From: Petunia secreta
Taxonomy: Eukaryota > Streptophyta > Magnoliopsida > Solanales > Solanaceae
Assembly: GCA_029990175.1 (NCBI GenBank)
Contig: JARKIP010000010.1
Span: 48,788,001 to 48,852,000 of the forward strand
Direction of reading: 5' to 3'
DNA length: 64,000 bases
Position numbers and translations under genes: made by a program. How positions within the stretch are numbered: the first letter of the stretch is position 1; each line of letters opens with the position of its first letter. The notes under the pieces are model-generated. The model was not told the origin of the DNA and made no database searches. It saw only the letters and a program-made list of their open reading frames with translations. This document shows positions 32,475 to 44,289 of the stretch, piece after piece.

Positions 32475-33690
32475 ACAGCAAAAACATCGTTCAACTTTCA
32501 TATGAAAATTTTGGTCTTCCAATTCAACACTTTAGATGAGCCATTTTTACCATAGTACTAATAGATTAAATGGCCCCTTAGGGTAAACGTATTTTGAATG
32601 CTTTAGAAAAGAATTATTTTGTATTAAATGCAAGTGTAAGAACTTTAGAACAAAATTAGCCGACCTCCTCAAACATAACATGTTGTGACCTGCTTTTACA
32701 AAATCTTAATAAAGTCGAGGTGGTTGACCCCAATCCGCCCACATTTCATGCGGGTCAAATATGGATTGGGTGTTTAATGGGTGGGCCAAAATAGGTTAAC
32801 CCATATTTTAATACTTTATAAACTTTTGAACAACTTTCTACTTAATTTCAAATGTCATGTCGTACTCTTGCAATGAACTTTTTCAACAAACAAAGATCTT
32901 CACATACGGAGGATTGAGTAATGTTTGACTCGTGTATGAGAACAATTTACAAATTTACATAAATTGTGGATTTAATAGGAAATACATATATTAGATGTAG
33001 TTTGTACGTCGGATTGACAAGTTATTTCAACATTAACCTGAACAAGAAAATGTTTGAATAAATTAGGATGAATGAGTATATATCAAATATTGTTTATGAA
33101 GTATCTCTGAACAAAAGGCTAATACAATTATACTTTGAAGGAGTAATATATTACATTACAATGTGAGTATCAACATTTTCTTGAAGGGAACTTATATTTG
33201 AAAAATTACATATGTGTCATATTAAAAAGTATTTGTAGTTGAGAGGTACTTTAAAGGAACTTATTAAAAATGCGATGAAATTTATATTTAGAGAAAATTA
33301 TGACAAAGAAAAACAAATTAAATGGGAACTAATGTTTTTAGCTATTTCCTATTCATATGCTACGTTCTTTTTTCTTGAATATTCAGATGCCACTTAGATG
33401 GCATTAAGTCCTTTCCCAGCATAAACCACAAGCCCATTAAACACAAATGCTAAAAGGTTTGGCTGACGGTTGACGAAACTTAAGCTTGACGCTGCTTGAA
33501 TTGAGTTGACTTTATACCTGTGAAACCTATTTGCACCCCATTCTGAGCCTATACAAAACCCATATTTTTGCAGGTTGAAAATGGGTTCATCCATATTAAA
33601 CCCAACCTTTAAATGGGTGGGTTGGGTTTGGTTTTTTGACGGGTGGGTTGGGCAGGTTATGCTATTTTGGGTCAGAATTGCCAGCTCTAC
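32475..33690. other. End of unit 2, then a ~0.96-kb unassigned insertion
   Basis: 32475-32724 continues the duplicated unit. At 32725 it departs from the other units (GTGGTTGACCCC instead of GTGGTTGTTCTC). About 33590-33660 is rich in GGGTGGGTTGGG. Unit 3 resumes at about 33690 but lacks the pseudogene's 3' exons, so insertion and deletion coincide. No terminal repeats or gene could be confirmed; the 107-codon frame at 33394-33717 is unsupported. Confidence 0.45.
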
Positions 33691-34173
33691 ACACAGCCGA
33701 CCTGGAGCTCCCGACAATCGCCCTCTAGAAACTGAAGAAATCGATCAACAAGATTCGCATTTTTTTTTAAAGTAATTAAACGTGAACAAAAAATTTGCAC
33801 GTAAGTGATACGCGAAACGAATAAAATCATCTGCATCAGACAAGAAACTTGGGAGTCATACTGTCGGACAACAATTTTCGTAATTCTATGACTCCTGTAA
33901 GCTGCAACTTGCTATCATTTGAGCGAACATCAAAGAGCAATGATCTAAAAGCCAACTGTCAATAAAACAATGACTTAGTTATGGGTTAAAAGAAAAGATG
34001 AGGCGCTTGCACAAATTGAATACCAATTTTTTAGCGGGGTTCGGGTTATCGGACAAGCCATCTGGTTGCTTTCTCTTTCGGTTCTGAACCCTGTCCGAAG
34101 GCCTCTGTTCCGCGACGGCACCACTTGATCGCAGACGCATCTTCTTAAGAATCCTTGACACTAATTTCACCAA
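33690..34173 (-). pseudogene. Importin-alpha-like pseudogene, copy 3 (5' exons only)
   Basis: Keeps the equivalents of the 5' three exons of copy 1. The first exon is open here (MRLRSSGAVAEQRPSDRV then QNRKRKQPDGLSDNPNP) with no internal stop, so it best represents the ancestral N-terminus, which has a basic KRKQ stretch. The EAAW and DVASDS exons are missing, removed with the insertion at 32725-33690. Confidence 0.55.
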
Positions 34174-34769
34174 ATTGTATATTTTGGGTCATTTAAATAT
34201 AATGCTAATACTCCATATAATATTACGAGTAGGAGAAAACTATCATATTTAAGGAAAACTATCATATTTAATTTATTCTTTGGATGCTTCTACTAAAATC
34301 ACAAACAAATATTTGAACAAGTTGAACAATCAAAAAACAAAACTTTAACCTACAATCTTACAAATTACGAATAGTAGTAGGAGATTTTTTTTTTTTTTTT
34401 TGGTGCAAATACCACTAATCACGTATCCTAGCTGCTAATTTTATTAATAATAAATACGATTTTTACAATCATGAATGAAATACGAACTGGCTAATACTAA
34501 GTAGTGCCTAAGTATTTAACACTTCCCAACTTAGGATAACAAACTATCCTTTCACTCTCTTCTATAATAATTACCCTATAGAGCCAATTCAAGATCATGA
34601 AAGTTCTTTTTTTTCTTCCCAAAAGCACGAGAAGGAAAACTTACTACTCAATTTCTCTTAAGAGTAACAAGGTGAAGTTTTTTCCCTAATTTTACTTGTT
34701 TCTATGTTATCGTCAAAATGTACATTTGCATCTTTGCACAAAATTGTTGTTGGATTAGTGTTTGATAAA
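34174..34769. other. 5' flank of unit 3, interrupted by element C
   Basis: Aligns with 28990-29640 (unit 1) without either MITE. Ends with ATAAA (34765-34769), the left target duplication of element C. A 24-bp duplication (GAAAACTATCATATTTAA) lies at about 34235-34270. Confidence 0.6.
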
Positions 34770-36060
34770 TGATCACGCCCAACTACGCCCTATAAAAGGG
34801 ACTAAGCGGTCGCAGCAAATATAGCTCGGTACTTAAAGTCCCGAGGTCGAATCCCACATGGAACACTCGAAATCTAGTTGTTTTTCTAACTAATTTACCT
34901 ATCAACTAACTTCTAAGGGTGTTTGATTTAAAGTTGATTGTGTAGTAACAACTAAGTAATAAAAATTAATAATATAGTAAACAACAATTAATAGAGAATA
35001 AAATTGATTCAAGGATGTAAAGCCTTGGATTGATCTACCCAACTCCTATCGATGTATTAGAATAATGATATAACGAATTCAACTTGGTTCTTCCTATTGA
35101 ACACTTGCTCCAAATTCACTACTATTCACTTCCGTGTAATAACTGTAACTATCACTAACTAATTTTCCAATTAACTAATGAAGATAAATAAGACTACAAG
35201 TATTGTCCACAATCAGGGTCAATGGTCACATATCACCTTATTGACAATCTAAATAATACCTTGGTTTTAGATTGAAATATTGTTAAGTGTTTAACCCAAA
35301 CCTATGAATCTATCCCTAGACACACACGAATAATGGGAACAATCAATTGGCGGCCCTTCCAATCAATAGCAATCAAAACATAAACACTTAGATAGGAAGA
35401 ATTAACAAGTTTCATTTATCAAAACAAATATTCATAGCACATAAGTATTAGAGTGGTTCAATCAACCCTAGAATGGGTGAATTAGCCACTCATGTTCATG
35501 ATAGTCATATCAAAATAATTCATGAATGAATAAATTACAAAAAGAGGGGAAGAATTTAGAAAAACTCGTATTCTTCAAGTCTCCAAAAGCTCTAGCCTCC
35601 TTTTGCCTCTTCTCTAGTGTAGATTTCCACTGAAAATAGGTTAGAATACCTTTTTAAATCTCGTGTCAAACTTGTGGACAAGTTTGCCCCTCGCCACTTT
35701 TCGCCAGAAAATTTGCCTCATGGCTAGATCATGGCCTTACGATGACTGGGCCATGCACTTGCGAAATTCTGCTTTCAACTTCATGGCTGAAACATGGCTT
35801 TACGATGGCTGGCCGTGACATTTCGTCTTCAAATTCCTTTCATGGCTAATCTACGGCCTTGGCACCTTACAACGCTGTAAATTAACTTCAATTTTGCTCC
35901 AAATCATCAAACTTTAACACTTTTTCATACCACTTGATTCCTACACATTCAAACACCCAATATAAGCACAAAACACTAATATTAATGATAAACCGTCCAC
36001 CAAGACACCCAAAATGTGAAGAATCTAATACTAAAATACACGTTTTGTGGCCAAATATCA
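34770..36060 (-). repeat. 3' LTR of element C
   Basis: 1291 bp. On the minus strand begins TGATATTTGGCCACAAAACG and ends GTGATCA. Matches 46550-47841 with scattered substitutions. No gene. Confidence 0.93.
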
Positions 36061-36078
36061 CCACCCCACACTTAAGAG
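36061..36078 (-). other. Polypurine tract of element C
   Basis: The minus strand reads CTTAAGTGTGGGGTGG directly before the LTR start TGATATT. Confidence 0.75.
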
Positions 36079-37611
36079 TTTGCTAGTCCTCAAGCGAAGA
36101 AGAAGAATACATAGAAAGCAGGCAAGACATCAAGATTAGATAAAAACTCATGACCGACAACTTAACCGGACTCACCCATGAAATTCAAACACCCTTTCTT
36201 TTGGTCATAATCAAGTATTGAAAGTAGAAACCTATAGACCACTTAAATTCCAATGTACCTCTGAACAAGAAGATGCCACCAAACACACAATATATGATTT
36301 CATGAAACTCTGTGGCATATCAAATATCACTCTCACACTCACAAAGAATCTTCTCATGTCTCACAGAAAAGTACCATAGGCTTGCCCGTTTTGTTGCTCT
36401 CCACTAATGTAGGAGTCCTGATCAAAAGTCAAGTAGGACTTTTTATAGGTTGTAATGTTGGCTTGGGGTAAGGTGTGGTACACTTTTGGGTATATAGTGA
36501 CTAATTCTTCCCCTAAACACTTTAAGCATCACTCACTACTAATTTCCTCACATATTCATACAATTGTAGCACTTCCCAAGATTTTCATCCATATCCACTT
36601 TCTAAGCTCAAGAGTCCCTTCTCTTATATTGTTCTTTCTCCTCATTATTCATCAATTTACTCATCTTTTTTTTTTTTTCTTTGCTTTTTGATTTTTTTTT
36701 TTATCTTTTCTTTTTCTTTCTCTTTTCACATCTTTTGTATATGAGGAGAATATAAGTGTTTCTTCCTTCATTCTTTAGCAACTTTCTTCTCAAGTACACA
36801 ACTCTTATGACATACCCACCATCTTACCAATCACACAACTTAAAGTAGTTAAGAGGAAGATGGGTAATAAGAGAGGTAATTAGCAAAAATGGATAGGGCT
36901 TGTAACACAGGTTGCCAAAGAAAAGGTCAATAGGCTCAAATTGGGACACTGAGGAATTCATTCATTAGGTAGGCTTATTTAGTCACTGGCGGGCCAAAGA
37001 AGGCCTACTTTCATCCTAAAGATCAAGACTACCTAGGATTTCGCATCAAACAACAAGCAGGGCAAGTTCTAGACTTAACATGAAACAATGAGAAGTAGAA
37101 AAAGAAGTAGGCTCACCACACACTGTACATGGAACTCAAGGATCATTTCAATTTCACCTCGCAATACCTAATTATGAACTCAAAAAGGAAGTTCAAAAAT
37201 ATGTAGGTGGTTCTAGCTAAAGGTTGTCTTTCAAAGTTCTCCCTTCTCTTTTTTTCTACCTCCTTCCCCTTTTTCCTCCTTCTGAACTCTTTCTTTTCTC
37301 TATTTTTTTTCATTTTTTTAATTATTATTATTTTTTAATCTAACCTACACAATGCTTGGTTCAGCAAAAATAACTCAATGGGAAAGAACCAAGGCTAAGA
37401 AAACCCAAAGAGATTATTGATATGCTAGAAATTAACTAAGCTATAATGAACTGCTGAATATTAAAAATACTAATCTATTACAAGCCATTAATATTCGGGA
37501 TATTACAGACCTCAAAAATAGAAAGCAAGAAACAAATTCAAAGTAGTCAAGAGACTAAAAGCAAACAAACAAACTAGATCAGTAGCATATATATACAATC
37601 ATCCAAAAATA
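36079..37611. other. 3' untranslated region of element C
   Basis: No supported gene. T-rich runs at 36667-36720 and 37247-37340; the frame at 36455-36691 falls in one of these. Confidence 0.5.
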
Positions 37612-37636
37612 TACTCCCACCCCACACTTAAGACTG
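37612..37636 (-). other. Second polypurine-tract-like block of element C
   Basis: The minus strand carries CTTAAGTGTGGGGTGG again, followed by GAGTATA instead of an LTR. It is the same 16-mer as the terminal tract at 36061-36078 and lies just past the stop of the second ORF. Confidence 0.7.
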
Positions 37637-37697
37637 TGCATTGTCCCCAATGCACAGGAAAAAAATACAAAAAACAAGGGGGTGAGAAGACTCCCTG

Positions 37698-39041
37698 TCA
37701 AGCCTCCAGCTCGTCATCGACACCATCAGTAGTGCCGGTCTCATCCATATCAGCATCTCTGTCAGACTCATCATCCGCGTCTGCTCCATCATCATCATCA
37801 TCTACAATAAAGTCAGATAGATCGTCCTCACCGGACTCTGAGAGATCGGGCTGATCCTCTGGCAAATAGTCAGAGTCATTCTCTGAATCATCAGCAATGT
37901 CTAACGTCTGTGGAGGCTCAGCATCAGTGTTCTCATCCTCAGAAGGGTGCACCTCACTACCAGACTCATGCCCCAACAGCATCTTTTCCAGCCCGGACAT
38001 CGGGTACTTCTCAAAACAATCCTTGACATCTATGTTCAAGGCCTTGCAACACTTCTCTTGCATCATATGGGTACGAGCTAGCAGTCGAACCATCAGCGCA
38101 TCCTTATCAGCAGTAGGTACCTTAAAGGTCTTCTCATCCTCCTGGATCTTGACATTAGTGATGTCAAATTTAGCAAAAGAAGCTCTCTCTATGTGATCCC
38201 CATCATACTCTGGCATACCTTTAGCATACAGATATTTGGTCAATGTGTTCGCAAAGAACAATTGCCTATGAATCTTGAGACGGGTTCGTTTCATTTCCCC
38301 AATCATAATCTCACCAACATTAATAGGTTCACCTTTTATCAGAAAATATAGAAGACATACCCGCTTTCGGGTCACATCAGACAAGTGAGTGCAAGGCATC
38401 AACCTTGTAGTGAGAAAGAGATGCCAAACCTTTGCGGTCTTCAGAAAGAACCGTTTAGGTAACCAGTTATGCCTCCTCAGAGTAGACGCTTTCCACTTAG
38501 CTAGCTTATTTCCTCCACATAATTCCAAGCGAATGTCCTCATAGTTAGGACATAGCACAAGCGCCTCAAACGGCTCCTTGGGGTGGTTGTCAACCCCCAG
38601 ATATTCACACAAAGCAGTAGGGGAGATGTCAACAATCATACCCCGAATCCAGACTAGGTGATCTTTAGTTGCCGGGTTCCAATTTGCATACAATTCTTGA
38701 ATCATGGTCATGTTAGCCTTCCCGGTTGCTTTTAACAACTTGTCCCATTTCCTAGCCTGTATAGCTTCCAAGATTTCAGGGTGTTTGGCTTGGCAAGCGT
38801 CAACTTTAATTGCTTTTTCTGGAATGTATGGCTTAGGACGAAACTTTTTGTACCAAGCCTTTGCTGCTTCATCAACAAGTTATAGTTCATGGCGGGGTAT
38901 CTTAGCAAGAGGTAGCTCTGGCTCGACCTCAGGTGAAGCAGGTTGCATCCTTTTCTTTTTGCTGCTAGACGGGGCTGCACGTTTAGCAGCAGGTGCAATG
39001 GATTTTTGTCCAGCTTTGGTCGTCTTGGTAGTCTTAGCCAT
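37698..39041 (-). pseudogene. Second ORF of element C ('putative plant transposon protein' type), one internal stop
   Basis: About 447 codons from MAKTTKTTKAGQ at 39041 to the stop at 37698, with one in-frame stop at 38880-38882; both halves stay in the same frame. N-terminal part is Lys/Ala-rich (SSSKKKRMQP). The middle has QELYANWNPATKDHLVWIRG and ALCEYLGVDNHP, followed by a helical region with LLYFLIKGEPINVGEIM; proteins with this pattern are annotated in plants as a putative transposon protein domain, from memory. The C-terminus is strongly acidic (Asp/Glu runs, IVDDDDDGADADDESD). It sits where Athila elements have an env-like or accessory ORF, but I see no convincing signal peptide or membrane segment. 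Its function is unknown. Confidence 0.65.
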
Positions 39042-41239
39042 TTGTACCCAGGCCTGCAATAACATCAAGACAGCGTAGTAAGCCAAGGGTTATATAGCAA
39101 CTCGTGAAATACAACCTAAGAACGGCCGCAAAAGCAAGCAAACTAAGTGCAGACAACATTGGACACACTAGTATAGTCATGAAATCAGCTTGCGGGTATT
39201 CTGACTTCCCCGCTTAACATTCGAAAACCAACCAACAATCTCATAAGCAACTGCATTATTTTACTAGTAATAAACAATACACCTCAGAAGTTGCACTATT
39301 CAGCCACCAAACAAATACAGAGCACGTGTCGAGCTTAACCAACTACAGAGGCAGCGTTACGACAATACAAAGTGGCAACTTCAGAGAGAGTGAAGAACAA
39401 AATTTAGAACACTAGCGTGCAACTAATCAGACTTCCCTGCAATTAGAATACTCCCAATCAGGAACTACACTCCAATCTGTTCAATGTAAACCATCTAGTC
39501 ACCAAAAGCGCAGAGCCTAATTGTAAAAAAATTCACAATAGCCAACAGGGAGTGCATGAATAGAAATTGACGCTACAGGCTACATTGCACTTATTTAAGA
39601 ATCAAAATAAGAACTACCAAGCATTTAGCGCAACGAATTACACAATCTAAGGCATATAACTGAACTAGTACTTCATAAATAATCTGGAGCATCATTTAGC
39701 TCAATTTGTAAGCGTCAAGGAAACATATTAAGTCCACAAAAGTGTATCGCAACTCAGATTCCACCACAGAATTCAGTCAGGCATTGTGTCGTTCAGTCAA
39801 ACCACCGCGATGCACAAATGTTGCAGCAACCCATTGAATATGCAAACTACCTATATGCAATGCGAGAAAGCAAGTCGCTCGCAAGTACGAACGAGCGAAT
39901 ATACACACACCAATATCAAGCTAAGCCAACACCTACAACACACATCCTCCCCTGCCCAAACGTAAGCGATTCAGTATAGCAACTCATAAGGAGATTCCAA
40001 TAGCTTACAATTCAACCCGCAACCCCATAGAGAAAACAAAATTACCTCAGTCGCTGACACAATATTGATCAAAACATTATCACATAGGGCTCAAAAGTCA
40101 AACAAACCACTTAGCCAAATAGAATCAAATAGCATAAAAACAAAATCAGCGAGAGAGAGTAATCTAGGGTCAAGCGGAACCCTAGAAATTCAGAGGGGGT
40201 GGTGCGACGGGGTAGTGGGGATGGGATACAGTCGCGGGGTGGGGGAACGGGAATATCAGTCGTGGGGGTAAGGGGGCACGGGAGAACCAGTAATGGGGTT
40301 GAGGGGATGGGGAATTTAGGAGAGAGAAAAGAAGACCTTACCTGTCGCCGCCGGCGAGAGCAGAGCCGCCGGAGCTGCGGTGGGGGCTGGGGAACGGGCA
40401 TCAGGGATCGCAGGGGTAAGGGGAAGGGCTTTTGAAGTTTGTTCTGTGCTCTGTTTCTTTTGTGTGTAATGTATAGTGAGTATATTAATTTTTAGGAGTT
40501 AGAAAATATTTTGACCCAAACTTACTTGAGGCATCGCTTTTCCCAGCGATTTTTAGGCTTACAACACTGTAAATTTTTTTCTTTTTTCTTACTCAGCTGA
40601 AATTTTTTTACTCCTCATGGCTGACCCATCGTAAAGCCATGCCTGGGCTATGTCCCAAATTTTTTTCCTTAGAGAAAAAATTGAAATAACCTTACCCATC
40701 GCTATACCCATCGCGTTTTGGCCTCCCTACACTGTAAAAACATTATTTCCTTGCCTTTTTCTCAGCTGAATTGTTTACTCCTCATGGCCATGTAAGGCTA
40801 TGCCTGGGCCATGAGTTTTTTTTTTTCATTGCACCTTAAAAACCATCAATTCCCTAATCTTCAAATTATCTTCCAACCTGCAAAACACCTCCAAAAATAA
40901 ATATTAATACATTAAATGTGCTAAAATCTAACTCCTTTTTTTTCATTTTTTCATTTTTTTGTATTTTCGTATTTTTTTTTTTTGAACTTTAAATTAAAAC
41001 TAAATAGAAAGCAGTAAAATTTTGGGTTGCCTCCCAAACAGCGCCTTATTTAAAGTCGTGGCACGACATTATGCAAGCTTCAATCACTCGTAAAAGTACC
41101 AGACAGAGATCACCTTGACCTCTTCTTCCATTCCATAGTAACTTTTCAACCTTTGCCCATTTACCTTAAATCGTCTTGAACCATCCTCGGTCTCTACTTC
41201 CACAGCTCCATGAGGTGCCACTTGCACAACTTTAAATGG
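39042..41239. other. Spacer between integrase and second ORF of C
   Basis: No recognizable gene. G-rich on the plus strand at 40190-40430 (GGGGTGG and GGGGATGG runs), C-rich on the coding strand. Chance frames at 40111-40435 occur on both strands. Poly-T runs at about 40930-40982. Two copies of CTCATGGC...AAGGCTATGCCTGGGC occur near 40615 and 40782. Confidence 0.5.
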
Positions 41240-42307
41240 TCAAGACCACCTCGACTTAAGCTTACCAGGGAACAAATGAAGTCTAGAATTATAAAGCAAT
41301 ACCTGTTCACCCGGCTCAAAGCTCCTATCTATTATCCTCTTGTCATGCAAGTTTTTCATCCTCTCCTTGTATAGTCTCACACTCTCATAAGCGTTAAAGC
41401 GTCTCTCCTCAAGTTCATGTAGCTCGTTGATCCTGCCAGAAGCTGCAGAGTCATAATTCAAATTTACTCTCCTAAGAGCTCACAAAGCTCTATGCTCTAA
41501 CTCTACAGGCAAGTGACATGCCTTCCCGAACACCATCTTGCAGGGAGTCATCCCTATAGGTGTCTTGTAAGCAGTCCTATAAGCCCATAAGGCGTCATCC
41601 ATCTTCCTTGCCCAATCAGTCCTGGTAGCATTTACAGTCTTTTGAAGCACACTTTTAATCTCCCTATTTGAGACCTCAACTTGCCCGCTGGTCTGCGGGT
41701 GGTAAGGTGTGGTAACTTTATGATGAACACCATACTTTTCCAATAACCTCTTGAACACTTGGTTGCAAAAATGACTTCCTCCATCACTAATGATAGCCCG
41801 AGGAGTACCAAATCTAGAGAAGATGTTCCTTTTAAGGAACTGAGTAACTCCCTTAGCATCATTAGTGGGGAGAGCAACAGCCTCGACCCACTTGGAGACG
41901 TAATCTACTGCTACAAGTATGTACTTGTTCCCATAGGAGCTAACAAATGGACCCATGAAATCTATCCCCCACACGTCAAATACCTCAACCTCCAAGATTG
42001 GTTTCATAGGCGTCTCATGAGGACGAGAGATATCGCCAGTCCTCTTGTACTCATCACAAGCCCGGACCCAAATGTTAGCGTCCTTGAACAAAGTAGGCCA
42101 AAAGAAGCCCGCTTCCAATACCTTAGCAGCTGTCCGGGTCCTTCCAAAATGTCCTCCATAAGATGAAGAATGACATGCCTGCAAAATAGAAGATTGCTCT
42201 ATCTCGGGGACACATCTCCGGATCATGTTATCAACACATATCTTAAACAAATAAGGTTCATCCCAAAAATAAGATCTACATTCATACAAGAACCTTTTCT
42301 TTTTCAC
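41240..42307 (-). pseudogene. Integrase of element C
   Basis: Would insert the cDNA into the genome. The N-terminal zinc domain has both His (ACHSSSYGGHFGRT) but the second Cys is replaced (RACDEYKR where CxxC is expected). The catalytic core keeps the triad: VWGIDFMGPF, IISDGGSHF and QVEVSNREIK. The frame stops at 41480 after LPVELEHRAL. The C-terminal part continues at 41461-41240 (NELHELEERRFNAYES, then PGKLKSRWS) and stops again just before the expected GPF. Two stops and a lost zinc ligand argue against activity. Confidence 0.85.
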
Positions 42308-43970
42308 TTACCAGATAATTTGCAATATCAGCGTACCATGGAATTTCTTCTAATGTAATAGCCAACAATTGTTCATCTGGAAAGTTTTCCCAAATCTCAC
42401 CTTCCTCAACTCGCTTCTCGGCTCCTTCAAGTCTAGACAAATGGTCTGCAACCTGGTTCTCAGTACCTTTACGATCACGGATCTCCAGATCAAACTCTTG
42501 TAGCAGCAACACCCAACGTATCAAACGGGGCTTAGAGTCCTTTTTCTCCACCAAGTACCGGATTGCACCATGGTCTGTATACACCACCACCTTCGAACCA
42601 AGTCAGTAAGAACGGAACTTGTCAAAGGCGAATACTACAGCTAGCATCTCCTTCTCAGTAGTGGTGTAATTCAATTGTGCTCCATTCAGTGTGCGACTGG
42701 CATAGTAGACTGGATGCATTATTTTATCTTTTCTTTGCCCAAGCACGGCACCCACAGCATAGTCACTTGCATCACACATCAACTCAAAGGGGTCCTCCCA
42801 ATTAGGTGCTACAATGATCGGTGCTGATACCAACCTCTCCTTTAGCTCCTTGAAAGCTAACCTGCACTCATCAGAAAAAACAAAGGGCTGATCTTTTTCA
42901 AGCAATTTACACAAGGGATGAGAAATTTTAGAGAAGTCCTTAACGAACATCCTATAGAAGCCAGCATGGCCTAAAAAGCTACGAATCGCCCTCACCGAGG
43001 TGGGTTCAGGCAACTCCTTGATTACCTCTACTTTGGCTTTATCAACCTCAATCCCTCTACTTGACACTTGGTTCCCTAAAATTATCCCCTCTTGTACCAT
43101 AAAATGGCACTTCTCCCAGTTAAGCAGAAGATTAGTTTCAATACACCTTTTCAACACTCTCTCAAGATTAGTCAGACATTCATCAAAAGAGTTACCTACC
43201 ACAGAGAAGTCATCCATAAATACTTCCATAATATCCTCTACCATGTCCGTAAAGATAGCCATCATACACCTTTGGAAGGTGGAAGGCGCATTACATAGAC
43301 CAAAGGGCATCCTTCGAAAAGCAAAGGTGCCATAGGGACATGTGAAGGTAGTTTTCTCTTGGTCCTCAGGGGCAATGTGAATTTGGTTATACCTCGAGTA
43401 ACCATCTAAAAAACAAAAATGGGACCTTCCTGCCAATCTGTCAAGCATTTGATCAATAAAGGGAAGGGGGAAGTGATCTTTCCTAGTAGCTTTATTCAAC
43501 TTCCTATTATCCATACAAATTCGCCATCCAGTTACAGTTCTAGTGGGAATTAGATCATTGTTCTCATTTTTAACCACAGTCATCCCACCTTTCTTTGGCA
43601 CACACTGGACTGGACTTACCCATTGAATATCAGAAATTGCAAAGATAATACCTGCATCCAGCCACTTTATTATTTCCTTCTTGACTACCTCTTTCATGTT
43701 CGGGACTAGCCCTCTTTGATGCTCTATTGAAGGTTTAGCACCCTAAGGTTTAGCACCCTCCTCCAACAGAATCTTGTGCATGCAAAAAGCTGGGCTTATT
43801 CCCTTGATGTCAGCAATAGTCCATCCAATCGCCCGCTTGCACTCTTTCAAAACCTGCATTAACCTTTCTACCTGCATACCTGACAAACTAGATGAGATAA
43901 TAACAGGCAAAGTAGAGTTAGGTCCCAGGAAAACATATTTCAGGTTCTCAGGCAATGGTTTGAGCTCCAA
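42282..43970 (-). pseudogene. Reverse transcriptase and RNase H of element C
   Basis: Copies element RNA into DNA. A leading part (43970-43743, ELKPLPENLKYVFLG, then KECKRAIGWTIADIKGISP) ends in a stop. The main frame, 43697-42603, has CVPKKGGMTVV, the first catalytic Asp in FLDGYSRYNQI (about residue 98), MPFGLCNAPSTFQ, and FMDDFSVVG (about residues 160-166), so the RT triad is complete. RNase H begins with ELMCDASDYAVGAVLG and ends at a stop after FDKFRSY, at 42603. Its second half continues at 42590-42282 (VVYTDHGAIRYLVEKKDSKP and GTENQVADHLSRLE). Confidence 0.88.
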
Positions 43971-44289
43971 CTGAGGGGCTCCTCTATAGATGGTTTTGCG
44001 GGTGGCGCTATCCTGTTAGCCAAATCAAGTGACTCAAATCGTGGTTCTCTATGCCAAAACCCGCGCCCTTCTAAGGCCACTATAGTCTCATCCCATTCCT
44101 CGCCATCAGGGATGTCCATATTCATAATACAAGCTTCTAGTGGGTCATTAGGATAGTAAGACTCATTATCTTCAAATTTGTCTACCTCTAAGACATTAGC
44201 CATGGAACAATTAGCAAACTCACTAGGTCTCCTCATAGATTTTTGAACACTAAAGGTCACTTCCTCGTCATTTAACCTCATCTTCATCT

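Noticed and set aside
34777..34800. TATAAAAG near the plus-strand start of C's LTR as a promoter
   Set aside because: Element C is transcribed from the minus strand; the motif is in the wrong orientation and at the far end of the LTR.
36455..36691. Hydrophobic 78-codon frame resembling a membrane peptide
   Set aside because: Hydrophobicity comes from a T-rich tract in the untranslated part of element C.
40111..40435. Pro-rich and Gly-rich frames on both strands
   Set aside because: Product of a G-rich tract in the spacer of element C, open on both strands.
41759..42166. 135-codon plus-strand frame opposite the C integrase
   Set aside because: Shadow of the integrase coding strand; same for 43000-43335, 44777-45139 and 45769-46041.
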